Source: Akkermansiaceae bacterium UBA6138 (GTDB lineage: Bacteria > Verrucomicrobiota > Verrucomicrobiia > Verrucomicrobiales > DEV007). Taken from it: a stretch of 64,000 bases of DNA. Positions within the stretch are counted from its first letter, which is position 1. Every line of letters starts with the position of its first letter. Position numbers and translations under genes: made by a program. Below, piece by piece: positions 36,710-45,105 of this stretch. The DNA lies in assembly GCA_002422425.1 (NCBI GenBank), contig DIVG01000073.1:48597-112596 (forward strand), written 5' to 3'. Under the pieces are notes generated by a model. It made no database searches, was not told where the DNA came from, and was given only the letters and a program-made list of their open reading frames with translations.

Positions 36710-37606
36710 ATGAAATTCCCCGTGTCTTTAGCCCTTATCCTCGCTGCCGGCGGCCTGCTTCATTCGCAGGAGACTGCCCCCGAAGCAAAGGAATATCCTT
36801 TTGGCCCCGAGTCTGAGCGAAAAGAAGGGGTTCCGCAGGGGACCGTGACAAAACATGTCTGGAAAAGCACGATCTACCCGGGGACACTCCGCGAGTATTT
36901 CGTCTACGTGCCGACCCAGTATGATCCGGCGGGCACGGAGAAAGCGGCGGTGATGGTCTTTCAGGATGGTCACGCCTACGTCGATGAAAAGGGGCAGGTC
37001 CGTGTCCCCGTCGTTTTCGACAATCTCATCGCCGCTGGTGAGCTGCCGGTGATGATCGGCATTTTTCTGAATCCCGGCTGGTTCACGGAGAAGTTTGACG
37101 AGCCGCAGAAATGGAAGGCACCGCAGGGAGTGGGGAGCAATCGTTCGGTCGAGTATGACACGCTCGATGCGAAGTATGCCGAATTTCTAGAAAAGGAAAT
37201 CCTCCCCGAGGTCGGGAAAGAATACCGGCTCACCGCTGATCCCGGGCAGCGCGCCATCTGCGGGATGAGCTCTGGAGGGATCTGTGCCTTCACGGTGGCA
37301 TGGGAGCGTCCCGATTTGTTTCGCAAAGTGCTCAGCCACATCGGGAGTTTCACGAACATTCGGGGCGGGCATGCCTATCCCTCGCTCGTTCGCAAAACCG
37401 AGCGTAAACCGCTCCGCGTCTTTTTGCAGGACGGATCCAACGATCTCGATAACGAGCACGGGAACTGGCCTCTTGCCAATCAGGAGATGGCCGCAGCGCT
37501 TAAGTTCTCGGGCTACGACCATGAATTCGTCTTCGGCGAGGGCGCCCACAACGGCAACCACGGCGGCGCGATCTTTCCCGAGTCGGTGCGGTGGCTGTGG
37601 CGGTAG
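36710..37606 (+). CDS. Secreted esterase of the enterochelin-esterase/EstD fold
   Basis: 298 aa from ATG 36710. The signal peptide is VSLALILAAGGLLHSQE. The body starts with STIYPGTLREYFVYVPTQYDP and VMVFQDGHAYVDEKG, has the nucleophile elbow ICGMSSGGICAFTVAWE, and ends in EGAHNGNHGGAIFPESVRWLW where a catalytic His is expected. An Asp after FLQDGSND completes the likely triad. This is the putative-esterase family that includes Fes and feruloyl/acetyl xylan esterases; it probably acts on plant- or algal-type polysaccharide side chains. PVC genomes carry many such enzymes. Convergent with vapBC. Confidence 0.85.
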   Translation: MKFPVSLALILAAGGLLHSQETAPEAKEYPFGPESERKEGVPQGTVTKHVWKSTIYPGTLREYFVYVPTQYDPAGTEKAAVMVFQDGHAYVDEKGQVRVPVVFDNLIAAGELPVMIGIFLNPGWFTEKFDEPQKWKAPQGVGSNRSVEYDTLDAKYAEFLEKEILPEVGKEYRLTADPGQRAICGMSSGGICAFTVAWERPDLFRKVLSHIGSFTNIRGGHAYPSLVRKTERKPLRVFLQDGSNDLDNEHGNWPLANQEMAAALKFSGYDHEFVFGEGAHNGNHGGAIFPESVRWLWR

Positions 37607-37637
37607 GGGGCAAATTGGTCCCGTCTCCCTCAAACTC

Positions 37638-38066
37638 TCAATCAAGGGGATGTCGCCATTTCAGTCCGCGAAATCGGGAAAACCCGCGATCTGCCGTGAT
37701 CCACTCGCAGCCCAATTCGATTGCCAGGGCAGCGTGATAGGCGTCGGGAACAAGGTTGCCCTTTGCTTCGGCTCTCCGGCAAAGATTCGTAAAAATTGAC
37801 CAGTGCCCCGGACCGGGTGCGAGCAACTTTACTTCGTCCCTAAAGCGGAAATCCTCGATGAATTCCAACGCTTTGTCGAGCGGTGTCGGATCTTTAAAAA
37901 CCTTCGGGTGGGTAATCACTCTCAGGCAACCGCTCAGCACAAGATCAGAGACGGCGACCCCTCCCGGAGCGGTCATTGCTGACTCCAGCCAAGTCTTGAA
38001 CTCCACGTGGCGCTCTGCATCTTCCCGATGCGCGTAAACGAGGATGTTGACGTCCAGAAGAATCAT
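37638..38066 (-). CDS. vapC: PIN-domain ribonuclease toxin (VapC)
   Basis: 142 aa. PIN acidic residues: LLDVNILVYAHRED at the start, SDLVLSGCLRVITHPKVF in the middle, and PDAYHAALAIELGCEWITADRGFSRF at the end. It belongs to the VapC branch with the LSG-x-LR-x-x-THP motif. Its start overlaps the stop of vapB by 4 bp (38063-38066), so translation is coupled. VapC toxins cut tRNA or rRNA and are held by VapB. The gene is intact. Confidence 0.92.
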   Translation of the reverse strand: MILLDVNILVYAHREDAERHVEFKTWLESAMTAPGGVAVSDLVLSGCLRVITHPKVFKDPTPLDKALEFIEDFRFRDEVKLLAPGPGHWSIFTNLCRRAEAKGNLVPDAYHAALAIELGCEWITADRGFSRFRGLKWRHPLD

Positions 38067-38305
38067 CGTCCCTCCATTGATTCGAGGAGAGAGGCTGCGG
38101 AAGAGAGGTCGATACCCGGTTGGAGGCCGGCGCCGCCGTAGGTTTTAATCGGCTTTCCAGGTGCCTTGCGCGCCGTCTTGGCCTGAACCGAGAGAGTTTC
38201 GCGGAGGGAGTCTTCGATGACTTCCCCCAGTGTGCAGGAACGAAGTAATGAGACCTTTCGAGCCTGTTCGAGAAGAGAATCTTCAATTGAGATGGTCGTT
38301 CTCAT
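38063..38305 (-). CDS. vapB: Ribbon-helix-helix antitoxin (VapB)
   Basis: 80 aa. The first 45 residues form a ribbon-helix-helix domain (MRTTISIEDSLLEQARKVS, then TLGEVIEDSLRETL). The C-terminal half (APGKPIKTYGGAGLQPGIDL and SLLESMEGR) is the usual toxin-wrapping tail. It is the first gene of the pair and should repress the promoter at 38313-38341. Start ATG 38305 is fixed by the domain beginning at residue 1. Confidence 0.92.
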   Translation of the reverse strand: MRTTISIEDSLLEQARKVSLLRSCTLGEVIEDSLRETLSVQAKTARKAPGKPIKTYGGAGLQPGIDLSSAASLLESMEGR

Positions 38306-38312
38306 GCATCAG

Positions 38313-38341
38313 AGCATACCGAGCTCGCATCAAGATGTCAA
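38313..38341 (-). promoter_or_regulatory. Sigma70-type vapBC promoter with palindromic spacer
   Basis: On the minus strand: -35 TTGACA (38341-38336, perfect consensus), a 17-bp spacer, -10 TATGCT (38318-38313). The -10 ends 7 bp before the vapB ATG at 38305, so the predicted start of transcription falls on or next to the A of ATG and the mRNA would be leaderless or nearly so. The spacer contains the perfect palindrome CGAGCTCG (38320-38327), well placed as an operator for VapB or VapBC to block RNA polymerase. Confidence 0.75.
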
Positions 38342-38490
38342 TTCCTTGCTTTGAGGCATTTATACTTCGACTTCTCCGGGTCACCTTTCAGAACTCCGAA
38401 GAACTCCTTCCACGGAGAGGCAAGTAGCATGGAGCGTTGAGGGGGCAACGCCTTCCCGGCCTTGGTGAGCAAGCGGCGTCCTATTCGATG

Positions 38491-38524
38491 CCCTGCGCAT
38501 GCTTTGTAGAAAGCATGGGCAGGG
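38491..38524. repeat. Long near-perfect hairpin between vapBC and proA
   Basis: CCCTGC-g-CATGCTTT (38491-38505), a GTAG loop, AAAGCATG-g-GCAGGG (38510-38524): 14 pairs with a single G/G mismatch. It lies in the 260-bp gap between the proA end (38566) and the vapB start (38305), both on the minus strand. No T-run follows on either strand. The form resembles REP-like or small mobile hairpin elements. The remainder of 38342-38490 shows no gene. Confidence 0.6.
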
Positions 38525-38565
38525 TGATCATGCTGCGTGGAGTGGAGATGTTCATACCCCCCGCC

Positions 38566-39834
38566 TCACTTCACCTGCCCGTTCCCGTTCACGAGGTACT
38601 TGTAACTGCACAACTCCTCCAGTGCCATCGGCCCCCGGGCGTGGAGTTTGTCGGTGCTGATTCCGATCTCGGCGCCGAAGCCGAATTCGGCCCCGTCGGC
38701 GAAGCGTGTCGAGCAATTCCGGAAGACGCAGGCGCTGTCGACCTCAAGCTGGAATTTCGCCGCGGCGTCCGCATTTGTCGTGACGATGCTGTCGGTGTGA
38801 TGTGAGCCGTAGTGATTGATGTGAGCGATCGCCGCGTCGAGGTCATCGACCACTCTGACCGCGAGGATGTAGTCGAGATACTCGGTCTTCCAATCATCTT
38901 CCGTCGCGGGGATGACGCCCTCGACGCCGGCGAGTTGGCAAAAGGTCTCGTCGCCGCGCAGTTCCACGCCTTTTGCGGAAAGCGTCGCGGCGATCCGGGG
39001 GGCAAAGGTCGCAGCGATCTCGCGGTGGATCAGCAGCGTCTCGAGGGCGTTGCAGACGGAGGGTTTCTGCGTTTTCGAATTCACCGTGATCGTCTCCGCC
39101 ATTTCAAAATCGGCGTCCTTGTCGACAAAGACGTGGCAGATCCCGTCGTAGTGTTTGATCACCGGCATGCGGGCCATGCTCACGACCGCCTCGATGAGAC
39201 TCGCCCCGCCGCGAGGGATGATGAGGTCGAGGTAGGTGTCCATCTCACAGAGGAAGCGGACGCTCTCCCGATCGGTGAAGGGAATCAACTGGATGCTGTG
39301 ATCGGGCAAGTCGGCGGGGGCTCCGCCTTCCTGGAGGGCGGCGGCGATGGCGCGATTCGAATGGATTGCCTCTTTCCCGCCGCGCAGGATCGTCGCGTTG
39401 CCGGTTTTGAAGCAGAGCACGGCGGCGTCGGCGGTGACGTTGGGTCGGCTTTCGAAAATGATCCCGATGACCCCGATGGGGGTGCGTTTTTTCACGATTT
39501 CGAGCCCGTTCGGACGCGACCATTCGCGGATGATTTCTCCGGTGGGATCGTGGAGCCGGGCGACGTCGCGGATGCCCTGCGCCATCGACGCGAGGCGGTC
39601 GTGGTCGAGTCGCAGCCTGTCCTTCATCGCCGCCGTGAGCCCGAGTTCATCGGCGGAGGCGAGATCCTTTTCATTCGCCGCGATGATGTCGGCCTCGCGC
39701 GCCATCACCGCATCGGCCATGGCGAGGAGGATCGCGTTCTTTTTCTCCGTGGAGAGTTTGGTGAGGGCATGGGAGGCGGCACGGGCCTGTTTTCCCATCT
39801 GCAGGACGGCTGCGCCGATTTCTTCGGAAGTCAT
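38566..39834 (-). CDS. proA: Glutamate-5-semialdehyde dehydrogenase
   Basis: 422 aa from ATG 39834; the frame extends 18 codons upstream into the proB end, which I reject. Landmarks: KKRTPIGVIGIIFESRPNVTADAAVLCFKTGN (NADPH site), ILRGGKEAIHSNRAIA, LDLIIPRGGASLIEAV, KHYDGICHVFVDKDAD, and KPSVCNALETLLIH with the catalytic Cys. It reduces gamma-glutamyl phosphate to the semialdehyde in proline synthesis. Start is 4 bp after the proB stop, so proB-proA form one operon. Confidence 0.96.
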   Translation of the reverse strand: MTSEEIGAAVLQMGKQARAASHALTKLSTEKKNAILLAMADAVMAREADIIAANEKDLASADELGLTAAMKDRLRLDHDRLASMAQGIRDVARLHDPTGEIIREWSRPNGLEIVKKRTPIGVIGIIFESRPNVTADAAVLCFKTGNATILRGGKEAIHSNRAIAAALQEGGAPADLPDHSIQLIPFTDRESVRFLCEMDTYLDLIIPRGGASLIEAVVSMARMPVIKHYDGICHVFVDKDADFEMAETITVNSKTQKPSVCNALETLLIHREIAATFAPRIAATLSAKGVELRGDETFCQLAGVEGVIPATEDDWKTEYLDYILAVRVVDDLDAAIAHINHYGSHHTDSIVTTNADAAAKFQLEVDSACVFRNCSTRFADGAEFGFGAEIGISTDKLHARGPMALEELCSYKYLVNGNGQVK

Positions 39835-39838
39835 GGTG

Positions 39839-40642
39839 TCAGGTGGTGGCGGGGAGGGCGGCTTTGACCCGGAAGCGGGTTCCGACACCGCGGCCTTCGA
39901 CCAGCTCGGGAAGTTGCTCGGGATGAAGACCGCTCGCGATGATCGTCTCGATGCCTGAATTCACCGCCGCCTCGACGGCACGCAGCTTGCTCGCCATGCC
40001 ACCGACGGAGAGATCGCCTTTTTCGTCGCGTACGAAAGAGAGGACAGACTCGATCTCGTCGACCTCGGTGATGATGTCGTCGGCCGATGTGGCCTCGGGT
40101 CCCATTAGTCCGGCGACGCTGGTGAGGAGGATGAGGAGATCCGCCTTCACCAGTCGGGCGACGATGGAGGAAAGGGTGTCATTGTCCCCGACTTTGAGTT
40201 CGTAGACCGAGACCGAGTCATTCTCGTTCATGATAGGAATGACCTGCCGGTGGGGGAGGATCGCGTTGAGAGTGGCGAGGACATTCCCGCTGCGCCGCTC
40301 GTCCTGGAGATCGTCGTGTGTCACGAGGAGCTGCGCTACTTTGATCCCGTGGAGGCTGAATTGCCCTTCGTAAAGGTGCATGAGACGGGCCTGTCCCGCC
40401 GCGGCGCAGGCTTGCAGCATCTCGATCCCGGTGGGGCGCTGCGTCAGGCCGAAAGCCGACATCCCCGCCCCGACCGCGCCCGAGGAGACCATGATGACCT
40501 CGTGACCGGCGGCATTGATATCAGAGATCGCCTGCGAGAGCCGGGCGATCATGGCGTGATGGATCTCGCCGCCCGAGTTCCTCGTGAGAACGCCGGTGCC
40601 GATCTTGATGACGACTCGCTTGCCTGTAAATGCCGCTGACAT
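39839..40642 (-). CDS. proB: Glutamate 5-kinase, short form without PUA domain
   Basis: 267 aa from ATG 40642. Amino-acid kinase fold: VVIKIGTGVLTRNSGG, VIMVSSGAVGAGMSAFGL, IPIMNENDSVSVYELKVGDNDTLS, ADLLILLTSVAGLMG and GDLSVGGMASKLRAVEAAVNSG. E. coli ProB is 367 aa with a C-terminal PUA domain; here the protein ends right after the kinase domain (VGTRFRVKAALPATT). Short ProB forms exist in other bacteria and are still kinases. It starts the proBA operon. The 190-bp gap upstream, before the tRNA gene on the other strand, contains no clear promoter. Confidence 0.94.
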   Translation of the reverse strand: MSAAFTGKRVVIKIGTGVLTRNSGGEIHHAMIARLSQAISDINAAGHEVIMVSSGAVGAGMSAFGLTQRPTGIEMLQACAAAGQARLMHLYEGQFSLHGIKVAQLLVTHDDLQDERRSGNVLATLNAILPHRQVIPIMNENDSVSVYELKVGDNDTLSSIVARLVKADLLILLTSVAGLMGPEATSADDIITEVDEIESVLSFVRDEKGDLSVGGMASKLRAVEAAVNSGIETIIASGLHPEQLPELVEGRGVGTRFRVKAALPATT

Positions 40643-40832
40643 GATGATTACGCCCTGAGAATTGCCTCTTTTCAAGGCGGGCGTGACGATATGGCCTCGC
40701 CTCGGGAGTGTAAAGTTGAGTTTCCTGCCCCGAAACGGGATTTGGTCGAGCTTAGCACTTGCGAATCACCGCCGGAGGTCTCATCTTAACCGCCCTCACT
40801 GGAGACGCTCTCTCGAGCGCCCGGTGTCGCAG

Positions 40833-40904
40833 GCACCCATAGTAAAATGGATATTACGTCGGCCTCCGAAGCCGAAGGTTCAGGTTCAATTCCTGATGGG
40901 TGTA
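40833..40904 (+). tRNA. tRNA-Arg (anticodon CCG)
   Basis: 72 nt without encoded CCA. Acceptor GCACCCA pairs with TGGGTGT (the first pair is G-U), discriminator A at 40904. D arm GTAA/TTAC, anticodon stem TCGGC/GCCGA with loop CTCCGAA (anticodon CCG, reading CGG), variable region AGGT, T arm TCAGG-TTCAATT-CCTGA. All four arms fold by eye. It lies 19 bp before the proposed start of the ECF sigma gene on the same strand. Confidence 0.92.
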
Positions 40905-40923
40905 TCTCTCCACCGCCGCGATC

Positions 40924-41547
40924 ATGTCGGTCCCGGTCGGGAAAAAAGGCGGGGAAATCGTAAAGTCTTCACCCGGGGAAACATCTCTTTACGGAGTGAA
41001 AGCTTTGCGACAGGAAACAAATACCCCCTTTGAAGCCGGATTGCATCGGGCCCAGGTCCCGATTCTCGGGTTCCTCGTGCGCCTGACGGGTAATCTCGCG
41101 GATGCCCGGGATCTGCTGCAGCTGACCAACCTGACCGCCTGGGAAAAGCGCGGCGCTTTCGAGGACGGCTCGAACATGGTCGCCTGGATGCGCGCCATCG
41201 CTCTGAATCATTACCGCAACGAAGCCCGCAAACAGAATGCCCGCGCCACGGTGCCGCTCCTCGACACCGACCTCGAGCAAATGGTCGAGGCGAGGCACCT
41301 CGAGCGCGAGCGGGAGGAATCGCGAAAGCGGAAGCTGCTCCAGTTCTGTCTCGAGAAGCTGCCCGAACGCCAGCGCGAGGTCATCGACCGCTTTTACCTC
41401 GACGGCTGTTCGCTTGAAATTCTCGGCTCGGAGAGCAACCGCAAGCCCAATGCCATCGCCCAGCTCCTCCATCGGGCGCGGCAGAACCTGATCGACTGCG
41501 TGCGCCGTGAATCCCACCGCGAACTCGACGGGGAAAGCCTTTACTGA
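40924..41547 (+). CDS. ECF sigma factor of PVC type
   Basis: 207 aa from ATG 40924; GTG 40996 is an alternative that starts just before the conserved region (VKALRQETNTPFEAGLHRAQ). An in-frame ATG at 40900 lies inside the tRNA and is rejected. Region 2: ILGFLVRLTGNLADARDLLQLTNLTAWEKRGAF and MVAWMRAIALNHYRNEARK. Region 4: LEKLPERQREVIDRFYLDGCSLEILG and AIAQLLHRARQNLIDCVRRE. The DLLQ-x-TN wording is that of sigma factors often found beside FecR-like anti-sigmas in Planctomycetes and Verrucomicrobia. The next gene starts 10 bp downstream and begins with such an anti-sigma segment. Confidence 0.9.
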   Translation: MSVPVGKKGGEIVKSSPGETSLYGVKALRQETNTPFEAGLHRAQVPILGFLVRLTGNLADARDLLQLTNLTAWEKRGAFEDGSNMVAWMRAIALNHYRNEARKQNARATVPLLDTDLEQMVEARHLEREREESRKRKLLQFCLEKLPERQREVIDRFYLDGCSLEILGSESNRKPNAIAQLLHRARQNLIDCVRRESHRELDGESLY

Positions 41548-41557
41548 TACGAATTCC

Positions 41558-44500
41558 ATGACCGACAAAGAACAACTCGATCACTGGCTCGCGCTGCTGG
41601 GTGAGCGTCCGCTCCACGAGGGAGAGCGCGAGGCCTTTCAGGATCTCCTGCGGCGCTCGCCCGAGGCACTCGATGCCTACCTCGATCATTGCGAAATCGA
41701 AACCTGGTTGGCGGCGGCGGGAGACTCCATCACAAAACCTTCCGTCGCGGTCCCGGTGGAAAAGGTGAGCGCGGAAAAAATTTCCGACTCCGGCAAATCG
41801 GGTCGTTTCCCGTGGCTCGGGGCGGCGGCCTGCGTCGGAATCCTCGTGACGGCGGGGCTGCTTTGGAAAATGCCCCTTTCCCCTGATGCAGTGATTCTCG
41901 CCGAACCCGCCGAACCCGCCGTGAAGGAAGTGGTGAAAGGGGAAGCAGCCGCCCCCCTCCTCGCCGACGCACCCGCCGCGGAACGCGATCCCTGGAAAGT
42001 TATTCAGGCAACCGGCTCGGTGAAACATCCGGGACTCACCGAGACCGCCATGCCCAAAACGGCCGCAGCGAATCGTCCGATCAAGTTCAATCGCGATATC
42101 AGGCCCATCCTTTCCGAGACCTGCTTCCATTGTCACGGACCCGACGAGCACGGGCGTCGCGCCGACCTGCGTCTCGATTCCCTCGCGGGGGCGACCGCCG
42201 ACCTTGACGGGGCAAAGGCTATCACTCCCGGTGACCTCGAGAAGAGCGAGGCCTGGTGGCGCATCATCTCCGATGATCCCGACGAACTAATGCCGCCGCC
42301 GGAGTCTCATCTCGTCCTGACCGATGAGCAGAAAGCGCTGCTGAAACGCTGGATCGAAGAAGGTGCCGAGTACGAAGGTCACTGGGCCTACGTGGCTCCC
42401 GTGAAGCCGGCTCCGCCCGTCACGACAGGGGAGTGGGGGGAAAACGAAGTCGATCGTTTCATTCTCGCCCGACTGGAAGAGGAAGGCATGAGTCCCTCGC
42501 CGGAAGCCGATCCGAGAACCCTGATCCGGCGACTCCATCTCGACCTCACCGGTCTGCCGCCGACGGTGAAAGAGGTCACCGATTTTGTCGCCGACTACGC
42601 CGCTCGCGGCGAAGACGCCTGGCAGGAGGCGATCAACCGACTCCTTGCCTCGCCGCACTATGGAGAGCGCATGGCCCTCGCCTGGCTCGATCAGGCCCGC
42701 TACGCCGACACGAACGGTTACTCCATCGACGGCGGGCGCGACATGTGGCTCTGGCGCGACTGGGTCATTCAGGCTTACAACACGAATCAGCCCTTCGACC
42801 GTTTCACCGTCGAGCAGATTGCCGGGGATCTCCTTCCCGATGCGACCGAGGCGCAGAAAGTCGCGACCGGGTTCAACCGCAACCACATGATCACCCACGA
42901 GGGCGGCACCATCCCCGAAGAGAATCTCACGAATTACACCGCCGACCGGGTCAAGACCACGAGCGAGGTTTTTCTCGGCCTTACCATGGCCTGCGCCCAG
43001 TGCCACGATCACAAATATGACCCCATCTCGATCCGCGAGTACTACGAGTTTTTTGCCTTCTTCAACGAGCTCGGCGATCGCGGCCTCGACGGCAATGCCG
43101 GAGTGAATGCCACTCCGAAGATCATGGCGCATTCGGTCATCCCCGACGATGAACTGCCCGGATTGCAGGCCCGTCTCGCGAAGTTGCAGGCCCGTCTCGC
43201 GACGACCGAGGAGGGCTTCGGGGCCTGGCTCGAAGAGAGAGCGTTGGAGGAAAAAACGCGCGGTGCGGGTTTCGTCGCCAAACCGGTTGAGACGCTCGAC
43301 GCCTCGTCGCCGAACACGCCCGGTCCTTTTGAGGTTCGGCCTGACGGTTCGGTCTTCCTCAGCGCACCGGCCAAAGGACTCAACGCCTTCAGCCATGCAG
43401 TGCGCCTTTCCGATCTTCCTTCCGTGAGCGGCATTCGCATTCATTTCCTCCCCGCGGGAGACGAGGGAAAACTCACCCCGAATCCTGACGGAGTGCCTAA
43501 GGTCACGACCGTGCTGGTCTCCGCCGGAGATCAGCCCGCCAAGCAGGTGGATTATCACCGCCAACTTCGTTTCTCCGCAGCGACTGCGAGCAGTTGGGCG
43601 GACGGTCATGCCCCGGCAGGTGTCCTCGACGAACGCAATCTCCACTGGTGGCAGCCGACAGTGGCGACCTCGCCGCAGCATCTCACCGTGACCTTCGACG
43701 AACCTGTCGATCCCGCCGTCTCGCCCTTTCTCAGTGTCATGATTTTCTACGGCACTAACGAGGCGATGCCTTATCACTGGCGCATCGAGGCCTTTGCCGG
43801 AAAAGATACCGACAGTGAATTCCCCGCGCCCGTCGCCGCGGCTCTCGCGAAGGCAGAGAGTGAATGGACGCCGCACGAGCGCTCCCTCGTCCTCGCCGCC
43901 TTCCGCGAAAACGCGCCTTCACTGGAGCGGCTCCGTGTTGAAATCGCCAACCTCGGCGAACGGGTTGATGTCCTGACAAAACCCCATCAGACCATGGTCA
44001 TGGACGTCGCGGCGAAGCCGCGCGAGACCCATGTTCTCGATCGCGGGCAGTATGACGTTGCTCTGGAAAAAGTCTCGTCGAACACCCCCCGCGTCCTCCC
44101 GGAGCTCACCGCAGGGGAAAAGGCGAATCGTCTCGATCTTGCGAACTGGATGGTGGACGCGCAGAATCCGCTCACCGCCCGCGTCGCCGTGAACCGGCTC
44201 TGGGCGCTGTTCTTCGGCACCGGCATCGTCGCGACAACGGCCGACTTCGGCTCGCAGGGCGAATGGCCGAGCCACCCTGAGCTGCTCGACTGGCTTGCGA
44301 CCGAGTTCGTCGGGAGCGGTTGGAATCAGAAACAGCTCATCCGCGCCCTTGTCAGCAGTGCTGCCTACCGGCAGGATTCCAGCGCCACCGCGCAGCAGCG
44401 CGAGCTCGATCCCCGCAATCGCCTCGTCGGACGCGGGCCGAGATTCCGCCTCACCGCCGAGGCGATTCGTGACCAGGCGCTCGCCCTCAGCGGACTGTTC

Positions 44501-45088
44501 GTGCCCCGGATCGGCGGACCGAGCGTTCATCCCTACCAGCCGGCCGGACTCTGGAAAGAGGTCAGCCATTTCGGCAGCACCCCCGCGACGGCACAGGTCT
44601 TTGTGCAGGACAAAGGCGAGAAACTCTACCGCCGCAGCCTCTACACCTACGTGAAACGCACCAGTCCGCATCCCTCGCTCAGCATCTTCGACGCGCCCAA
44701 TCGAGAGATGTGCCTCACTGAGCGCGGGGTCACGAACACGCCGCTGCAGTCACTCGTCACGCTGAATGATCCCCAGTTCGCCGAGGCGGCCCGGGTTTTT
44801 GCGGCGCGGCTTTTGAAAGAGACTCCAGGAATGGACGATCAGGCCAGACTGCGCGCCGCCTTTGAAATGGTCACGAGTCGGCTCCCGCGCGAGACCGAAC
44901 TTAACTCTCTGACCTCATTTCTCACCGACGAAAAAGCCCGCTACGCGGCGGACAAAGAGGCCGCTCTCGGAGTCGTTTCGGTGGGAGAATGGCCCCGTGA
45001 CGAATCACTCGACCCGACCGAGCAGGCGACATGGGCGCAGGTCTCGGCACTGCTCTTCAATCTCAGTGAAACCCTGACACGATTTTAA
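41558..45088 (+). CDS. Anti-sigma-like segment fused to PSCyt1-DUF1549-DUF1553 cytochrome
   Basis: 1176 aa from ATG 41558, 10 bp after the sigma stop. Residues ~1-60 (LDHWLALLGERPL, EREAFQDLLRRSPEALDAYLDHCEIETWLA) resemble the cytoplasmic N-terminus of FecR-type anti-sigma factors. One membrane helix follows at ~83-104 (WLGAAACVGILVTAGLLW). Then a linker and PSCyt1 with CFHCH at 42122-42136 and DELMPPPESHLVL, DUF1549 with NEVDRFILARLEEEG, LHLDLTGLPPT and CAQCH at 42992-43006, a beta-rich insert (~620-760), and DUF1553 (LARVAVNRLWALFFGTGIV-like text, SAAYRQDS, LYTYVKRTSPHPSL, NTPLQSLVTLNDPQF). Unlike the paralogue at 20789 it has no cleavable signal; the helix is an anchor. Predicted topology: sigma-binding inside, haem domains outside. 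Confidence 0.88.
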   Translation: MTDKEQLDHWLALLGERPLHEGEREAFQDLLRRSPEALDAYLDHCEIETWLAAAGDSITKPSVAVPVEKVSAEKISDSGKSGRFPWLGAAACVGILVTAGLLWKMPLSPDAVILAEPAEPAVKEVVKGEAAAPLLADAPAAERDPWKVIQATGSVKHPGLTETAMPKTAAANRPIKFNRDIRPILSETCFHCHGPDEHGRRADLRLDSLAGATADLDGAKAITPGDLEKSEAWWRIISDDPDELMPPPESHLVLTDEQKALLKRWIEEGAEYEGHWAYVAPVKPAPPVTTGEWGENEVDRFILARLEEEGMSPSPEADPRTLIRRLHLDLTGLPPTVKEVTDFVADYAARGEDAWQEAINRLLASPHYGERMALAWLDQARYADTNGYSIDGGRDMWLWRDWVIQAYNTNQPFDRFTVEQIAGDLLPDATEAQKVATGFNRNHMITHEGGTIPEENLTNYTADRVKTTSEVFLGLTMACAQCHDHKYDPISIREYYEFFAFFNELGDRGLDGNAGVNATPKIMAHSVIPDDELPGLQARLAKLQARLATTEEGFGAWLEERALEEKTRGAGFVAKPVETLDASSPNTPGPFEVRPDGSVFLSAPAKGLNAFSHAVRLSDLPSVSGIRIHFLPAGDEGKLTPNPDGVPKVTTVLVSAGDQPAKQVDYHRQLRFSAATASSWADGHAPAGVLDERNLHWWQPTVATSPQHLTVTFDEPVDPAVSPFLSVMIFYGTNEAMPYHWRIEAFAGKDTDSEFPAPVAAALAKAESEWTPHERSLVLAAFRENAPSLERLRVEIANLGERVDVLTKPHQTMVMDVAAKPRETHVLDRGQYDVALEKVSSNTPRVLPELTAGEKANRLDLANWMVDAQNPLTARVAVNRLWALFFGTGIVATTADFGSQGEWPSHPELLDWLATEFVGSGWNQKQLIRALVSSAAYRQDSSATAQQRELDPRNRLVGRGPRFRLTAEAIRDQALALSGLFVPRIGGPSVHPYQPAGLWKEVSHFGSTPATAQVFVQDKGEKLYRRSLYTYVKRTSPHPSLSIFDAPNREMCLTERGVTNTPLQSLVTLNDPQFAEAARVFAARLLKETPGMDDQARLRAAFEMVTSRLPRETELNSLTSFLTDEKARYAADKEAALGVVSVGEWPRDESLDPTEQATWAQVSALLFNLSETLTRF

Positions 45089-45105
45089 AAATCGCGATTG
45101 CCCTC

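Noticed and set aside
40900..40923. ATG at 40900 as start of the ECF sigma
   Set aside because: It lies inside the tRNA-Arg gene.
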